A stretch of 64,000 nt of DNA from Methanonatronarchaeum sp. AMET-Sl (GCF_029854155.1 NZ_CP122958.1:617001-681000), one strand, 5' to 3'. Shown: positions 25,414 through 37,007, counted from the first letter of the stretch. Made by a program: numbers and translations. Notes: a model not told the origin generated them from the sequence alone.

Positions 25414-27492
25414 GTGGAGAGTTTGGAAAGAGTTTTAGCTGATTTGGAGTTGGGAAGTCACTTGTGTTGTGTTTATAGCGATAGAGAGGTGTCCTTGTCT
25501 CAGATTTCTCTGTTTGTTGTGAGTGGTTTGGAGCGTGGTGAAAAATGTCTGTATGTGGCGGATGATAGGTCTAAAAAAGATATTGTTGAATTTATTGATG
25601 AACAGGGTGTGGGTGTTGAAGGATATTTGGAGACTGGCCAGTTAGAGTTTTTAACCGGAAAAGAATCCTACTTAAAAGATGGTTATTTCGATCCAGATGA
25701 AATGATCGATATGATTGAAAGTGAGGAGAGTAAGGCTCTTGATGAAGGTTATAATGGTTTGAGAATTACCGGTGAGATGACCTGGGTTTTGAGTGACCTA
25801 CCTGGTACTGAAAGGTTGATGGAATATGAAATGAAATTGAATGAGTTTTTTCCAGGTAGCAACTCAATGGGCTTGTGTCAGTATAACGAGAACAAGTTTT
25901 CACCTGAGACGTTGATTGATGTTATCTATGTCCATCCAAAGATTCTGCTTGAAAACTCTATATATGATAATCCTTATTACATGCCCCCAGACCTCTTACT
26001 GGATAGATTAGAAGGGAAAGTTAGCTGGAAACATTATGAACGGATGAGGGAAGAAATAAAGAATAGGAGTAAACTGGAAGAGAAAAGAGATTTATTCAAG
26101 TTTTCAATAGAGAAAGCTTTGCCAGAAGTATATTGGATTACTCCAAAAGGGAGGTTTATTTATGCTAACGAGAAGGTTAGGGAGAAGTTGGGTTATTCCG
26201 AAAAAGAGCTAAAGGAACTATATGTTTGGGATGTGGATCCAAACTATCCTGAAGAGAGAAGAGAAGAATTTTGGGAGAGGTTAAAAGAACAAAAGACCCA
26301 GAAGGCTGAAAGCTTTCACATAACTAAGTCTGGATATGTATATCCCGTCGAAATAACCAGTCATTATCTAGAGTTTAAAGGAGAAGAATACGAGTTTTGT
26401 TTCGCAGAAGACATCACCGAACGAAAAAAAGCTGAGGAAGAGATTCGAGAACTCAGCCAGTTTCGCAAAACAATCATACAAGATGCAAATGTTTGGATTA
26501 ACGTTCTTGATACCGATGGCAATGTAAAGGTTTGGAATAAAGCTGCAGAAAGAATCAGCGGATACTCAAAAGAAGAGGTCATCGGACATGACAAAATATG
26601 GAGATGGCTTTATCCAGATGAACAATACCGTCAAGAAATAACACAAAAAGTAGGCCAGATCTTTCAAGGAGAAGAACTTGAAAATTATGAAACAACTATT
26701 CAATGTAAAAATGGTGGAAAAAAGACTATTTCTTGGACATCACATCCCCTAGAAGACAATGAAGGAGAAATAATAGGCTCTATAGCCATAGGTAAAGACA
26801 TCACCGAACAAAAAGAGGCAAAAGAGAGAAAAAAATTCCTAAACACCCTACTAAGACAAGACTTAGGAAGCAAAACCCGGATTATCCAAGGACACCTCCA
26901 ACTACTTAAAAAACAAACAGACATCCCAATAGAACAGAAAAAACACCTGGAAAAAGCTATAAAAACAGGTCGAGAAGCCGACGAAATCCTAGGGTTAGCG
27001 AGAAAACTCCAAGAAATAGAAAAAACCGACTGGAGCGAAGAAAAAGACATCATTAACATTCTGAATCATGTTGTCCAAGACATCTCAACAATCGCCAAAA
27101 GAGAAAAAGTCCAAATACAAAAAACCCAGCCCGACACCACAACAAAAGTAAAAGGAAACTACTCACTAAACATAATGTTCTCACAAATCCTACTAACAAG
27201 AATCCAAACAACCAAACCTAAAAAAATAAAGATAGACACAAAAGAAAAAGAAGAAAAAATCTTAGTTAAAATCGAAGACGATGGAGAACCATTACCCAAA
27301 GACATTGCAAACATGTTCTCAGGAAAACCATACACCGGAGAAACCACAGGAGTCTCCGGAGCAAGATACTACATGATCAGACAAATAGCAGACCACAACC
27401 ACGCAGAAATCAAAATCCAAAATTCAGAGCTCGGTGGCGCCAGATTCGATATATATCTACAGGCAGTAGAGGGAGAGTACCCCGGGGCTTGA
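25414..27492 (+). CDS. MEDS-PAS-PAS sensor with degenerate (probably inactive) histidine kinase core
   Basis: The protein has 692 residues and starts at GTG. Residues about 10-185 form a MEDS domain (methanogen/methylotroph DcmR sensory), with GSHLCCVYSDREV and GLRITGEMTWVLSDLPG. Two PAS domains follow (about 225-335 and 345-465). The kinase core is recognisable but damaged. The H box reads LLRQDLGSKTRII, with Gln where the two neighbouring kinases have His. The N box lacks its Asn, and the G box reads DDGEPLP instead of DxGxG. The closing NSELGGARFDIYL still matches the family. It probably acts as a non-catalytic partner, perhaps for the upstream kinase. A GC-rich 5-bp hairpin overlaps the stop. 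Confidence 0.87.
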   Translation: MESLERVLADLELGSHLCCVYSDREVSLSQISLFVVSGLERGEKCLYVADDRSKKDIVEFIDEQGVGVEGYLETGQLEFLTGKESYLKDGYFDPDEMIDMIESEESKALDEGYNGLRITGEMTWVLSDLPGTERLMEYEMKLNEFFPGSNSMGLCQYNENKFSPETLIDVIYVHPKILLENSIYDNPYYMPPDLLLDRLEGKVSWKHYERMREEIKNRSKLEEKRDLFKFSIEKALPEVYWITPKGRFIYANEKVREKLGYSEKELKELYVWDVDPNYPEERREEFWERLKEQKTQKAESFHITKSGYVYPVEITSHYLEFKGEEYEFCFAEDITERKKAEEEIRELSQFRKTIIQDANVWINVLDTDGNVKVWNKAAERISGYSKEEVIGHDKIWRWLYPDEQYRQEITQKVGQIFQGEELENYETTIQCKNGGKKTISWTSHPLEDNEGEIIGSIAIGKDITEQKEAKERKKFLNTLLRQDLGSKTRIIQGHLQLLKKQTDIPIEQKKHLEKAIKTGREADEILGLARKLQEIEKTDWSEEKDIINILNHVVQDISTIAKREKVQIQKTQPDTTTKVKGNYSLNIMFSQILLTRIQTTKPKKIKIDTKEKEEKILVKIEDDGEPLPKDIANMFSGKPYTGETTGVSGARYYMIRQIADHNHAEIKIQNSELGGARFDIYLQAVEGEYPGA

Positions 27493-27729
27493 CCCCGAGG
27501 CAGTGCACAAAAACCTAAATCAAATAACCATGCTTATAGAAACAAAATCAACAAATATCACGAAATACAAATTATCTTTGAACAAAAAATGAGAAATAAA
27601 GGCCAGCAAAACTAAAACCAACAAACTAAATAAAAATTAGAATAAAGAAAACCAACCAAAAACCACCAACCCAAAAAACCATCTTAAAGCAGGCCTCATA
27701 ACCCCCGCCTCTTTAGATGAGAGGTCACT

Positions 27730-28107
27730 TCACCCCAATATTTTATCTCTACAACCTCCCTCCGGTCTACATGACTTTGGCCTGTCAATCAAATCCTTTA
27801 CAGCCTTTTCCCTATCTACTCTAGCTTCTCTAACTTTTTTTGGAAGGTATTTTAGAGGGGGGAGTTCTTTAATAGGTGAGTTATGGTTTTCAAAATGTTT
27901 TGCTAGTTCATCATGACGTTTCTTTAAAGACTTTAATTCTATAAAACCATCTCTAGCAAGACCAATTAAATTATTCTTATGCCGTATAGAACCCTCATAC
28001 TCAGGTCTAGTTCTCTTTATTGTTCCAACTAATGCATGTAACTCACGATGTTCCCCCAAAATATGTTGCATACACATCAATTCAGAATCAATCATCCACA
28101 TCCTCAA
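27730..28107 (-). CDS. Pyrimidine dimer DNA glycosylase/endonuclease V-like (Pyr_excise family)
   Basis: The protein has 125 residues. It opens MRMWMIDSELMCMQHILGEH, continues RELHALVGTIKR, and has a central LKKRHDELAKHF segment before N.NSPIKELPPLKYLP. This order (a Met-Arg-aromatic start, Cys/His, LLGEH-like, then KRHDELA) matches the Pyr_excise family related to T4 endonuclease V, which cuts the glycosyl bond at UV photodimers. The C-terminal half is basic and ends in a CRPEGGC pair not typical of the family. Activity is inferred from the family; the gene stands alone. Confidence 0.68.
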   Translation of the reverse strand: MRMWMIDSELMCMQHILGEHRELHALVGTIKRTRPEYEGSIRHKNNLIGLARDGFIELKSLKKRHDELAKHFENHNSPIKELPPLKYLPKKVREARVDREKAVKDLIDRPKSCRPEGGCRDKILG

Positions 28108-28452
28108 GGAAAAACCCCCTTAAACACGAAAAAAACTATAAATATATAATTTATCCAATAGAAATATCATTAAAATTATTTAAACATTATTAATTTTATC
28201 AATTTCTAAAAATCAATTAATCACTTTTTTAGTAAAAACCCCTTTTTCTTAAAACAATGGTTTAGTTTAGTTATGGATTTAAGTTTGTTTTTTTATTTCC
28301 TTTTTTTATCTTAAATCAGGGCTGTATTCAATCTCTAAGTACTAAATGTTGGTGATTTGACTTGAGATAAAACTATTGATTTATTTCTCTATTTTTTGTA
28401 GTTTCAGGTTTTCCCAAAGATTTTTTATATCCTTGGGTATTTATCGGTAGGT
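28108..28452. other. Intergenic gap, AT-rich
   Basis: This 345-base region is divergent between the glycosylase-like gene and the small gene at 28453. Its first half is extremely AT-rich, with A/T boxes serving the minus gene near 28140-28155. A TATA-like TTTTTATATCC near 28422 precedes the small gene. No other feature is supported. Confidence 0.35.
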
Positions 28453-28632
28453 ATGGTTGTGACTAAATATACTTTGGAAAGTGTTGTTGGCCATCTGGTA
28501 AAAGATAAGGATATTACTGAGGAAGAGATTCTGGAGCTTGCTAGTGAAGTTATTTTAGATAAAAACAATTCTGGTATCGATCAGATTGAGTACAAGGTAG
28601 GAGACGAAGATAGGATTACTATAAAGGAATAA
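28453..28632 (+). CDS. Small acidic protein (59 residues), hypothetical
   Basis: An ATG at 28453 opens 59 codons ending in TAA. The product starts MVVTKYTLESVVGHLVKD, continues with an acidic helix (ITEEEILELASEVIL) and ends in alternating strand-like residues (IEYKVGDEDRITIKE). It has a TATA-like box about 30 bases upstream, a GGTAGGT ribosome-site-like stretch, and a hairpin terminator right after it. These signals and the ordinary codon use make it more likely real than a chance frame. No family recognised. Confidence 0.5.
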   Translation: MVVTKYTLESVVGHLVKDKDITEEEILELASEVILDKNNSGIDQIEYKVGDEDRITIKE

Positions 28633-28636
28633 ATAC

Positions 28637-28660
28637 CTGAGGGTTTTTTCTCTCCCTTAG
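28637..28660 (+). terminator. Hairpin terminator after the 59-residue gene
   Basis: CTGAGGG (28637-28643) pairs with CCCTTAG (28654-28660), with one G-U pair. The loop is T-rich and a second T-run (TTTTTTTTT) follows about 17 bases later. Confidence 0.45.
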
Positions 28661-29236
28661 TTAATAAAAAGAACTGATTTTTTTTTAAAAAAAAATATCG
28701 AATATTGAATGTAGGGTGGGGGTTTAGTGGGGTTTGATGGTGTTTTTGGGGTGTTGGGGAGAAATAGAGTGCTTTGAACATTAATAGTTTTTTTGGAGTT
28801 AGGTATTCTGTTGTTGATTTGGTGGTTGGAGGTATGGTTGGTGGAAATCAAAATCCTGTTGAACAGGATAAAGGCCCTGGATAAACTCTTTTCTTCAAGA
28901 TCATGATTTTCTTTACGTCTATCTTTAAAAAACAACATAAAAAGCTTTTACCTACAGATTTAGTCACATTTAAATATAACAAAAGTACATTGTACTTTAA
29001 AGAAGGGTAAGTTATGTATTAAGTTTTAGTGTTTATTTTTTTAGCAGACACTTAGAAAGACTTAATTGATATTCAGTTGGTACCTAATGTCAAACTATTT
29101 TTATATGTTATAATAAATAAAAAACTTCGACAAAAAAACTACAATGTTATAACCATTTTTGTAGTTGGTTAACCCAAAATATATCAAAAATAAAAAAATA
29201 GAAATTTTAAAATGCCAAAAGGTATAGCTGGTTGGG
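28661..29236. promoter_or_regulatory. Long gap with TATA box and 17-base palindromic operator
   Basis: This region of about 576 bases lies before the winged-helix gene. ATTTAAATATAAC at 28968-28980 is a good archaeal TATA box. It is followed at once by AAAGTACA-T-TGTACTTT (28982-28998), a perfect inverted repeat placed between TATA and the expected start. No gene starts close behind it (an ATG at 29014 stops after two codons), so the transcript would run with a long leader to 29237 or be non-coding. A second A/T box lies near 29177. A 93-codon frame on the minus strand (28657-28938) has no convincing protein character. Confidence 0.45.
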
Positions 29237-29515
29237 ATGTCAAAATCAAGAAATAAAGAAAATAAAATGAATTACAATAAGCTTGGTTGGATAAAGGCAA
29301 GTACATATCGTCAAAATATATTAAGGTCCTTGGAGGCGGGCCCGAAGACACCAAAAGAACTTGCTGAAGAAAATGAATACCGTATGAGTCATGTCAGTAG
29401 GACTCTTTCGAACCTAAAAGAAAAAGGCCTGGTGGAATGTCTTAATCCGGATTGCCGGAAAGGCAGGTTGTATGCTTTAACAGATGAGGGAAAAGAGATG
29501 ATTAAAGTTATCTAA
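29237..29515 (+). CDS. Winged-helix transcriptional regulator (MarR/ArsR-like)
   Basis: This 92-residue DNA-binding protein consists almost only of a winged helix: helix 1 YRQNILRSLE, the helix-turn-helix TPKELAEENEYRMSHVSRTLSNLKEKGLV, and a wing ending GRLYALTDEGKEM. The wing region carries a Cys pair (CLNPDC) that could bind a metal or sense redox state. Another in-frame ATG lies 10 codons downstream. The palindrome about 240 bases upstream is a candidate self-control site, but that is inference. Confidence 0.8.
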   Translation: MSKSRNKENKMNYNKLGWIKASTYRQNILRSLEAGPKTPKELAEENEYRMSHVSRTLSNLKEKGLVECLNPDCRKGRLYALTDEGKEMIKVI

Positions 29516-29656
29516 ATAAAAACCTCTTGTTCTTGGTTTATTGTTAGAGACTTAGTGGTGTTTGTTTAGGTCTTTATTTATTTTTTATATGGGGTTTTTG
29601 TTGTTTTATCTGGGTTTTAGGTGGGGACTGGGTTTAGTCCCTACCTATAGAGATGG

Positions 29657-31528
29657 TTATTTTGTCCATGTTAGGTCTAGTTTTTTGAGTGTTTTTGGTG
29701 TTGGTTTTCCTGTTTTTGTGTCCCATCCCATTGCTTTGTAGTAGCTTTTTAGGCCTTTTTCTAGGTTTACTGTTTGTCCTTTTCCTGGTCCGTCTGGTGC
29801 GGGTTCTTTTTTGAATCGTTGTGGGATTGTGTCTGTTTTTTTGGTGTGTCCGAGTTTGTTGTTTATGATTCTTTCTAGGTTGATGACTCGTTCTGCTTTT
29901 TTTAGTAATTCTTTTTTGTTTGTTGTTTTTCCTGTTGCTTTTGAGTATAGTTCTGCGTATGTTGAGGGTTTGTTGGCGAGTGTTATTGATGTGAAGAGGC
30001 AGATTCCTAGCATGTTTGTGGTCATTAGGTGTTCTTGGAATGGTTTGATCCATTCTTTGTTTCCATCGTCGAGGGGGTCTATTTCGTCGGATGTGATATC
30101 TAGTTCTTCTTCTCTGTATCCGAATGCTTCTATGGTTGGTGCCCATGGCCTTAGGTGGTCTGCTCCTCTTGGACTGACTGCGTGTACTACTGCTTCTCCT
30201 TTACTTGCTCTAACTCCGTCTGCAGCCATTTCCATTCCTTTTACGTGTATGGCTGCGTATTTTGCTTTTTCTCCGATTTTTTCAGCTGCTCTCATTACTC
30301 CATCTGCTAGGATGTCTCCGAATCCTTTTCGTTCTATTATTTTTTCTAGTAACTGGATTATGGCTTTTTCATTACCCCACTCTAGTTTTAATCCATCTGT
30401 TGTTTCTTTTGTGATTATTCCTTGGTCGTACCATTCCATTGCTGTTGCTATTACTTGTCCTGCAGAGATAACATCTAGGCCTTGGTTGTCGCATATATAT
30501 CCGGCCATAGCTATTGAGTTTAGGTCTAGATTTAGACATTTGCTTCCAAATGCTGCAACTGTTTCGTATTCGGGTCCTCCTCCTTTTTCTCCTTTGTATT
30601 TTCCTTCTTTGATTTCTGTTATTCTTCCACAAGCTATTGGGCATCCATGACATCCGTATGGCTTTACGTCAAGTGTTTCGTGGTATGCTTCGTGGTCTAG
30701 ATGTCCTTTTGCTTCTGGGTATGTTGTTTTCTGCCAGTTTTTGGTTGGAAGTAGGCCTAAACCGTCTATTGCTGCGAAGAAACTTGGTGTTCCATATGGC
30801 TTTAGTTCTTCTTTAACGAAGTGTTCTGAGAATAGTTCTTTTCGTGCTTTTTTACTAGATTTTTTAAGTTCATTTCGATCTGAGATCTTTATGGGGTTGT
30901 CTCCATGTACTGCTATTGATTTTAGGTTTTTACTTCCGAACAATGCTCCTAAACCACCTCTACCAGCAGCTCGATGGCTATCTGTCATTACAGAGGCATA
31001 GAGCACTTGTTTTTCACCTGCAACACCGATAGAAGCAAATTCAAACCCATTAACGTTCCATTTTGTTTTTAGTTTTTCTGTTAGTTTTTTTTCAGTTTCT
31101 TTAACACCTAATCCCCAAATGTCTTCTGAACCAACAATCTCAACTTCTTGGTTGTTTATAGCTATTGAAACAGGTTTTTCTGACTTCCCCTTCACTAATA
31201 TTAAGTCATAACCTGCTTTCTTTATTTCTGGAGCTAAAAAACCACCACAGTTAGATGCACCAACAGTTTTGGTTAAAGGTGAGTAGAACACTATACATAA
31301 ACGACCGCTTGACGGAGCCGAAGTCCCAGTTAATGGGCCGGTTGCTAAAATAATTGGTTGTTCACTATCCAAGGGCATAGCTTTGAAATCCATGTGTTCG
31401 TATAGATACCTAGCGCCAAGCCCCTCACCACCTACATAATCACTTATCCATTCTTCAGGAATTTCACCAGACTCAACCACCTTATTGGTTAGATCTAGAG
31501 ATAAAAACCTACCTGTATATCCATCCAT
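29657..31528 (-). CDS. aor: Aldehyde:ferredoxin oxidoreductase (tungsten/molybdenum pterin enzyme)
   Basis: This 623-residue cytoplasmic enzyme oxidises aldehydes to acids and reduces ferredoxin. The N-terminal domain starts MDGYTGRFLSLDL and contains GPLTGT..PSSGR. Ligands of the 4Fe-4S cluster are visible as CHGCPIAC (near residue 297) and a late Cys in MLGICLF. The pterin-binding region includes GADHLRPWAP. Length is normal for the AOR family. A Shine-Dalgarno AGGTG lies before the ATG. No ferredoxin gene is adjacent; moaA for pterin synthesis is 15 kb away. The exact aldehyde and metal (W or Mo) cannot be read from sequence. Confidence 0.92.
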   Translation of the reverse strand: MDGYTGRFLSLDLTNKVVESGEIPEEWISDYVGGEGLGARYLYEHMDFKAMPLDSEQPIILATGPLTGTSAPSSGRLCIVFYSPLTKTVGASNCGGFLAPEIKKAGYDLILVKGKSEKPVSIAINNQEVEIVGSEDIWGLGVKETEKKLTEKLKTKWNVNGFEFASIGVAGEKQVLYASVMTDSHRAAGRGGLGALFGSKNLKSIAVHGDNPIKISDRNELKKSSKKARKELFSEHFVKEELKPYGTPSFFAAIDGLGLLPTKNWQKTTYPEAKGHLDHEAYHETLDVKPYGCHGCPIACGRITEIKEGKYKGEKGGGPEYETVAAFGSKCLNLDLNSIAMAGYICDNQGLDVISAGQVIATAMEWYDQGIITKETTDGLKLEWGNEKAIIQLLEKIIERKGFGDILADGVMRAAEKIGEKAKYAAIHVKGMEMAADGVRASKGEAVVHAVSPRGADHLRPWAPTIEAFGYREEELDITSDEIDPLDDGNKEWIKPFQEHLMTTNMLGICLFTSITLANKPSTYAELYSKATGKTTNKKELLKKAERVINLERIINNKLGHTKKTDTIPQRFKKEPAPDGPGKGQTVNLEKGLKSYYKAMGWDTKTGKPTPKTLKKLDLTWTK

Positions 31529-31603
31529 TTAACTACACCTATTGAAGGTAGATATCGAATAACACCGTAAATATTTTTGCAAAAAAACACCTGAAAAAAA
31601 TAG

Positions 31604-32410
31604 TTGTATAACCCTATAGGTTATCCAATATTAGGTAAAGGGTTTTTTAAGTGGTTTTTTGTTGGTTGGTGGTTGGTTTTTATTGTTTTGGTTTTATTTT
31701 TGGAGGGGAAAATTGTTTCTGTTGTTTTGTTCATTGTTTTTTTGGTGGTTGGTTTGGGTGATGTAGTTGAGGTGGATAGGTCTTTTGATGAGGCTTTAGA
31801 TACCTATAGGTTTTATAGTCGTTTTTATAGGTTGATTGAGGTTTTTGAGTTGCCTGTGAGTGATATGGCTTTTTCTTTGTTGGGTGATGTTGAGGGGTCT
31901 TGTGTTTTGGAGGTTGGTTGTGGTGTTGGTGGGGATCTTGTTAGGTTGGGTGAGAGGGTTGGTGTTGATGGTTGTGTAGTTGGTTTGGATTCGGTTTATG
32001 AGATGGTTTGTAGGAGTAGGGAGAGGGATGGTGGTGTTGGTGGTGTTGAGGTTGTGGTTGGTGATGCTAGATGTCTTCCGTTTGGTGATAGTTGTTTTGA
32101 TGGTGTTTTTATGAAGGGTGTTTTGGAGTTGTTTAAAATTAGGGAGTTTGAGTTGGTTTTAGGTGAGGTTTTAAGGGTTTTGAGGCCTGGTGGTTGGTTT
32201 TTAGTTGGTTCTTTAAGTAGAGAGGGTTTTGAGGATAGTTTGTTTGTTAGGCTGTATGAATGGCTTCATATTAGGTTTCCTAGGTATTTTGATTGTCGTC
32301 CGATATATCTTGAGCGTTTGTTGAGGGATAATGGTTTTGTTGTTGATAGGGTTGGTTTGGTTGTTTTGTTTGGTTTTGTTCCGTTTAAGGTGGTTTTGGC
32401 TTATCCTGGG

Positions 32411-32419
<9 letters not shown>
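31604..32419 (+). CDS. Class I SAM-dependent methyltransferase (UbiE/Methyltransf_11-like)
   Basis: The protein has up to 271 residues. The SAM-binding motif I is VLEVGCGVGGDL (near residue 100). The post-I acidic residue is in VVGLDSVYEM, motif II lies around VVGDARCLPFGDSCFDGVFM, and motif III is LRVLRPGGWFLVG. The true start is doubtful. TTG 31604 gives a hydrophobic N-terminus that may be an artefact of the very G/T-rich coding strand; the conserved part begins near VDRSFDEALDTYRFYSRFY. The stop is TAG. It overlaps the 3' end of mgtE by 9 bases. Substrate unknown. Confidence 0.78.
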
Positions 32420-33478
<1,059 letters not shown>

Positions 33479-33534
33479 AAATCAAAACTAAATCATTAAA
33501 TATTTATAAAACTACCGATTTCTTCTGGTTATTT

Positions 33535-36345
33535 TTATTCTAGGTATATTGCTGGTCGTAGTGGTCGTGCGTTACTGGCTTTTTCTTGGTTTTCTGCGTT
33601 TTTTTCTGTCTCTATCTGTATTTCTGTGTTGAATTCTTTTTTTAGGTAGTTTTTGGCTCTTTCGAGCACTTGTTTTTCGTTTATTTTATCTAGTGTTGTT
33701 GTTTTGTTTTTGTTGATTTCGGTTGTTATTTTGTTTAGTAGTTTTTTGACTTTGTTTCCTTTTTCTCTTAGTTCGGGGTTTTGCATTAGTTCTCCCATGA
33801 TTTTTCCTTGGTTTTGTGAGTTCATTTTTATTGCTGTTTTGTATACCTGCCATTTCCAGTTTTCGGCTGTGTATATATGTATTTTATTTGGTTTTTTGCC
33901 TGTTACTTCTATTATTTCTTTTATGTCGTCTCTGGTTTGTTTTATGAGTTTTTCGTCTTCTTCGAGTTGGTTGTTTATTTTTGTTTTGTCTGGTTCTGGG
34001 TATTTTTGTTTTGTTATATGGCCTTCGTTGGTTTTGGAGTGGATTTCTTGTGTCATGTAGGGGATGAATGGTGCTAGTAGTTTATTCCAGTCTATTGCTA
34101 TCTCTTTTAATGTGTGTTTTGCTGCTTCTCGGTTTATGTCTGTTCTTTTGTGGTACCAATCGATGTCTTTTTTGAATTTGTAGAAGGCTGTTTGTAGTGC
34201 TTTTCTTGTTTGGTGTTTTTCGAGTGATCGACGTGTTTTTTTGATTGTTTTGTTGAAGCGGCTGATTAGCCATCTGTCGATTGGTTTTTTTTCTGGGTTT
34301 TCTTGTATTTCGTTTTCTATGTATTGGTTTACTTTGTTCCAGTAGGTTTTTAGGTTTTGGTGGGTGGATTTTACTGCGTTTTCTCTCCAATCGAAGTCTT
34401 GCCATGGTTCTGCGCTTGCTGAAAGGAAGAATCTTACTGTATCTGCTCCGTATTTGTCTATTGCTTCGTTTAGTAGGACTACGTTTCCTTTTGATGAAGA
34501 CATTTTTTTGCCTTCTAGTAATCCCATTCCACATACGGACATTCCTTTTGGCCATAGTTTTTGGGGTAGGAGTGCGGTGTGATGGAATATCTGGAATGTT
34601 AGGTGGTTGGGTATTAGGTCTTTTGCTGAGAATCGATAGTCGTAGGGATACCAGTACTTGAATTCTTGTCTCATTTCTTCGATTTCTTCGGTGGTTACTT
34701 CTGATTTCTCAGCAACCTCTTTGGCTGTTCCTTTTCCAAGGAAGACGTAATCGAATAGTGATGGATCTATTTCACGGTTTTTGATGTGGTTTGCTATTGT
34801 GTAGTAGGCCATATATAGTGTTGAATCGCTTAATGGCTCTATTATCCATTCTTGGTCCCATGGTAGTTTTGTTCCAAGCCCTACTCTTCTTGTTCCGGCC
34901 CATTCTTCTAGCCAGTTTATTGTGTAGATGAAGTCTTTTTTGATTTCTTTCGGTATTAGGTCTGCGTTTTCGATTGATTTCTTGGCTTTTTCTTTCCATT
35001 CTGGGTTGTTGTAGTCTATGAACCATTGGTCTTCAACGATTTTCACGACGGCGTGTTCTCCACAACGGCATATTACTGGTCTTTCGTTGAATTCATACAT
35101 TTTTGTGGCTATCCCTAGCTCTATCATGTCTTTTTTGATCGCTTCTCTACCTGACTTGATGTCCATTCCGCCGTACTCACCTAATTCACTTGATATCTTT
35201 CCTTTTGCGAACTCTACGCCATATAGGTCTTCTGTTGCCTTCTCTAGTTCGGGGTCGTCTTGGCTTTCGATTCCATATTCGTTTAACACTTCCCGGGCTG
35301 GGGTTTCTTCGTAACGTTCTGTTTCAACTATTGTTATAGGTTTTATGTGGCTGGCTTTTTCATCTAATTCGTCTAATGCGGCTAGGTCGTATGGTGCGTG
35401 TGCTGGTACTGACATTACGACTCCGCTGGCCATGTTAGGGTCTAGGAAGTCTGCAGGCATTATGTCTACGATACCTGGATATGGGTGTTTGGCTTTCTCC
35501 CAAACCAATTCCTCTCCCTTTAGGGTTTCAAGTTTCTCTATCTCTTTGTTTTGTGCTTCAAGTTTTTTAGCAGCTATTTTACTTACAATCCAGGTTTCTT
35601 TCCCAACCTTTATCTTTATATATTCGGCGTTTGGTTTGATCCAGAGGTTTGTTACTCCAAAAATAGTTTCTGGACGTAGCGTTGCACAGGGTAGGATTTC
35701 TCCTGTCTTTAATTTGAATTTTATTAATGTGAATTCATCTATTTTAGCTTGTTCTCCTTCAAGAAGGTCGTGATCTCCAAGAGCGTTTTCATCATGAGGA
35801 CAGTATTTAACGGGGTGGGTTCCTTTTTTTATCAACCCAAGGTCTCTTAGAGACTCGAACTGCCATTTAATAAAGGATTTGTATTCATCGTCAACTGTCC
35901 GGAACTGTCTTCTCCAATCTATGGAGTATCCCATACGGCTCATTATTTCTTGATATTCCTGGCTAAAATAATTCACTATTTCAACTGGATCTGTAAAACT
36001 CTCCAATGTTTCTTCAGGAACGCCGTAGAGGTCTCGATAAAGCTTTATGGTGTCTTCATCACCATCTTCAATCCTCCTAGAAATACCTATCACGGGTGTT
36101 CCCGTAACGTGCCAAGCCATTGGGAAAAGAACGTTATATCCATCCATCCGTTTAAATCTAGCTATTATATCCGGCAATGTATACGTCCTGCCGTGACCAA
36201 CATGCATAGACCCACTTGGGTAGGGATATGCTACATTAACATAATAAGACTCACTAGAAGAAGGGTTGACCTCAAACAAACCCTCATCCTGCCATCTCTG
36301 CATCCACTTATCTTCAATTATAGCCGGAGAGTATTCTTCCACCAT
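33535..36345 (-). CDS. leuS: Leucine--tRNA ligase, archaeal type
   Basis: This 936-residue class I aminoacyl-tRNA synthetase charges tRNA-Leu. The N-terminal [17 protein letters not shown] carries the HIGH-type motif, followed by [13 protein letters not shown]1 editing insertion lies around residues 200-430, and KMSSSKGNV is present near residue 620. The C-terminal anticodon-binding part is Lys-rich. I take ATG 36345 as start (GGGGAA lies upstream); an in-frame TTG is three codons earlier. The 5' part is mixed in composition, while the 3' part is strongly A/C-rich on the coding strand. Confidence 0.96.
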   Translation of the reverse strand: MVEEYSPAIIEDKWMQRWQDEGLFEVNPSSSESYYVNVAYPYPSGSMHVGHGRTYTLPDIIARFKRMDGYNVLFPMAWHVTGTPVIGISRRIEDGDEDTIKLYRDLYGVPEETLESFTDPVEIVNYFSQEYQEIMSRMGYSIDWRRQFRTVDDEYKSFIKWQFESLRDLGLIKKGTHPVKYCPHDENALGDHDLLEGEQAKIDEFTLIKFKLKTGEILPCATLRPETIFGVTNLWIKPNAEYIKIKVGKETWIVSKIAAKKLEAQNKEIEKLETLKGEELVWEKAKHPYPGIVDIMPADFLDPNMASGVVMSVPAHAPYDLAALDELDEKASHIKPITIVETERYEETPAREVLNEYGIESQDDPELEKATEDLYGVEFAKGKISSELGEYGGMDIKSGREAIKKDMIELGIATKMYEFNERPVICRCGEHAVVKIVEDQWFIDYNNPEWKEKAKKSIENADLIPKEIKKDFIYTINWLEEWAGTRRVGLGTKLPWDQEWIIEPLSDSTLYMAYYTIANHIKNREIDPSLFDYVFLGKGTAKEVAEKSEVTTEEIEEMRQEFKYWYPYDYRFSAKDLIPNHLTFQIFHHTALLPQKLWPKGMSVCGMGLLEGKKMSSSKGNVVLLNEAIDKYGADTVRFFLSASAEPWQDFDWRENAVKSTHQNLKTYWNKVNQYIENEIQENPEKKPIDRWLISRFNKTIKKTRRSLEKHQTRKALQTAFYKFKKDIDWYHKRTDINREAAKHTLKEIAIDWNKLLAPFIPYMTQEIHSKTNEGHITKQKYPEPDKTKINNQLEEDEKLIKQTRDDIKEIIEVTGKKPNKIHIYTAENWKWQVYKTAIKMNSQNQGKIMGELMQNPELREKGNKVKKLLNKITTEINKNKTTTLDKINEKQVLERAKNYLKKEFNTEIQIETEKNAENQEKASNARPLRPAIYLE

Positions 36346-36645
36346 AAAAACCAATTCCCCACAAAAATACTGTCTATATTATATTACGTATATACCGCCT
36401 TTAGAGACAATTTTAGTTCATCTTCAATAAAGATACAAACTATTTTTCTAAATTATTCCTAGTTGCCTATATCTCTTCTTTATATCAAATGGGTTGATAC
36501 ACTAAAAATTTGACTATTTTTTAAAAAAAAGTCTCTAAAACAAAAAACCATTTTGTTAACAAAGGCCTAACTCCTAATCATAAGAGTTTTTTGTTATGAA
36601 TTTATTGAAAAAAATTTCATTTGGATTGGTCCAGGGGTTTGAGTT
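36346..36645. promoter_or_regulatory. Divergent promoter region between leuS and the CGGC-domain gene
   Basis: Three hundred AT-rich bases. TATA-like stretches lie near 36377-36390 (for leuS) and near 36595 (for the plus gene). A GGGG-type ribosome site lies before ATG 36646. No gene is seen. Confidence 0.35.
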
Positions 36646-36993
36646 ATGACTGAAGAAACCACTAAAGTTGCAGTTGTTAGGTGTGAACGTATTTCAGAGG
36701 CCTGTGCTGGCTATGGATGTCTAACTGCTTTTAACGACCGCAAAGTCAAGTTCAAGGATATGGATGATGCTGAACTTGTCGGTTTCTTCACCTGTGGCGG
36801 ATGTCCAGGCCGAAGAGTTAAAAGATTGGTTAAAAAACTGCAGAGTAAAGACCGTGCACCTAATGTCATACATTTGAGTTCCTGTATGTTGTATGGAGAG
36901 GATATGAACTACATAGAATGTCCATCACTTGATGAGATCGAAGATATGATTTCTTCGATGGGAATAGAGGTTGTTCGGGGAACACATCACTAA
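36646..36993 (+). CDS. CGGC domain-containing protein
   Basis: This 115-residue protein has the defining [11 protein letters not shown] motif (near residue 47) plus further cysteines at [16 protein letters not shown] and [12 protein letters not shown]-domain proteins are found in methanogens and anaerobes. They are predicted to bind a metal or iron-sulphur group, but no activity is proven. The protein is cytoplasmic without membrane segments. It is a single gene followed by a probable hairpin terminator. Confidence 0.85.
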   Translation: MTEETTKVAVVRCERISEACAGYGCLTAFNDRKVKFKDMDDAELVGFFTCGGCPGRRVKRLVKKLQSKDRAPNVIHLSSCMLYGEDMNYIECPSLDEIEDMISSMGIEVVRGTHH

Positions 36994-37007
36994 AAAAAGA
37001 AAGAAGA

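Noticed and set aside
27480..27500. GC-rich CCCCGGGG / GACCCCG stretch at the end of the MEDS gene as a mobile element edge
   Set aside because: It is a short hairpin overlapping the stop codon, with no partner copy or target duplication; a local transcript-end structure is simpler.
28657..28938. 93-codon open frame on the minus strand
   Set aside because: Rich in Asn, Thr, Pro and Ser from A/C-rich sequence, without ribosome site or recognisable domain, and it overlaps the terminator of the small plus-strand gene.
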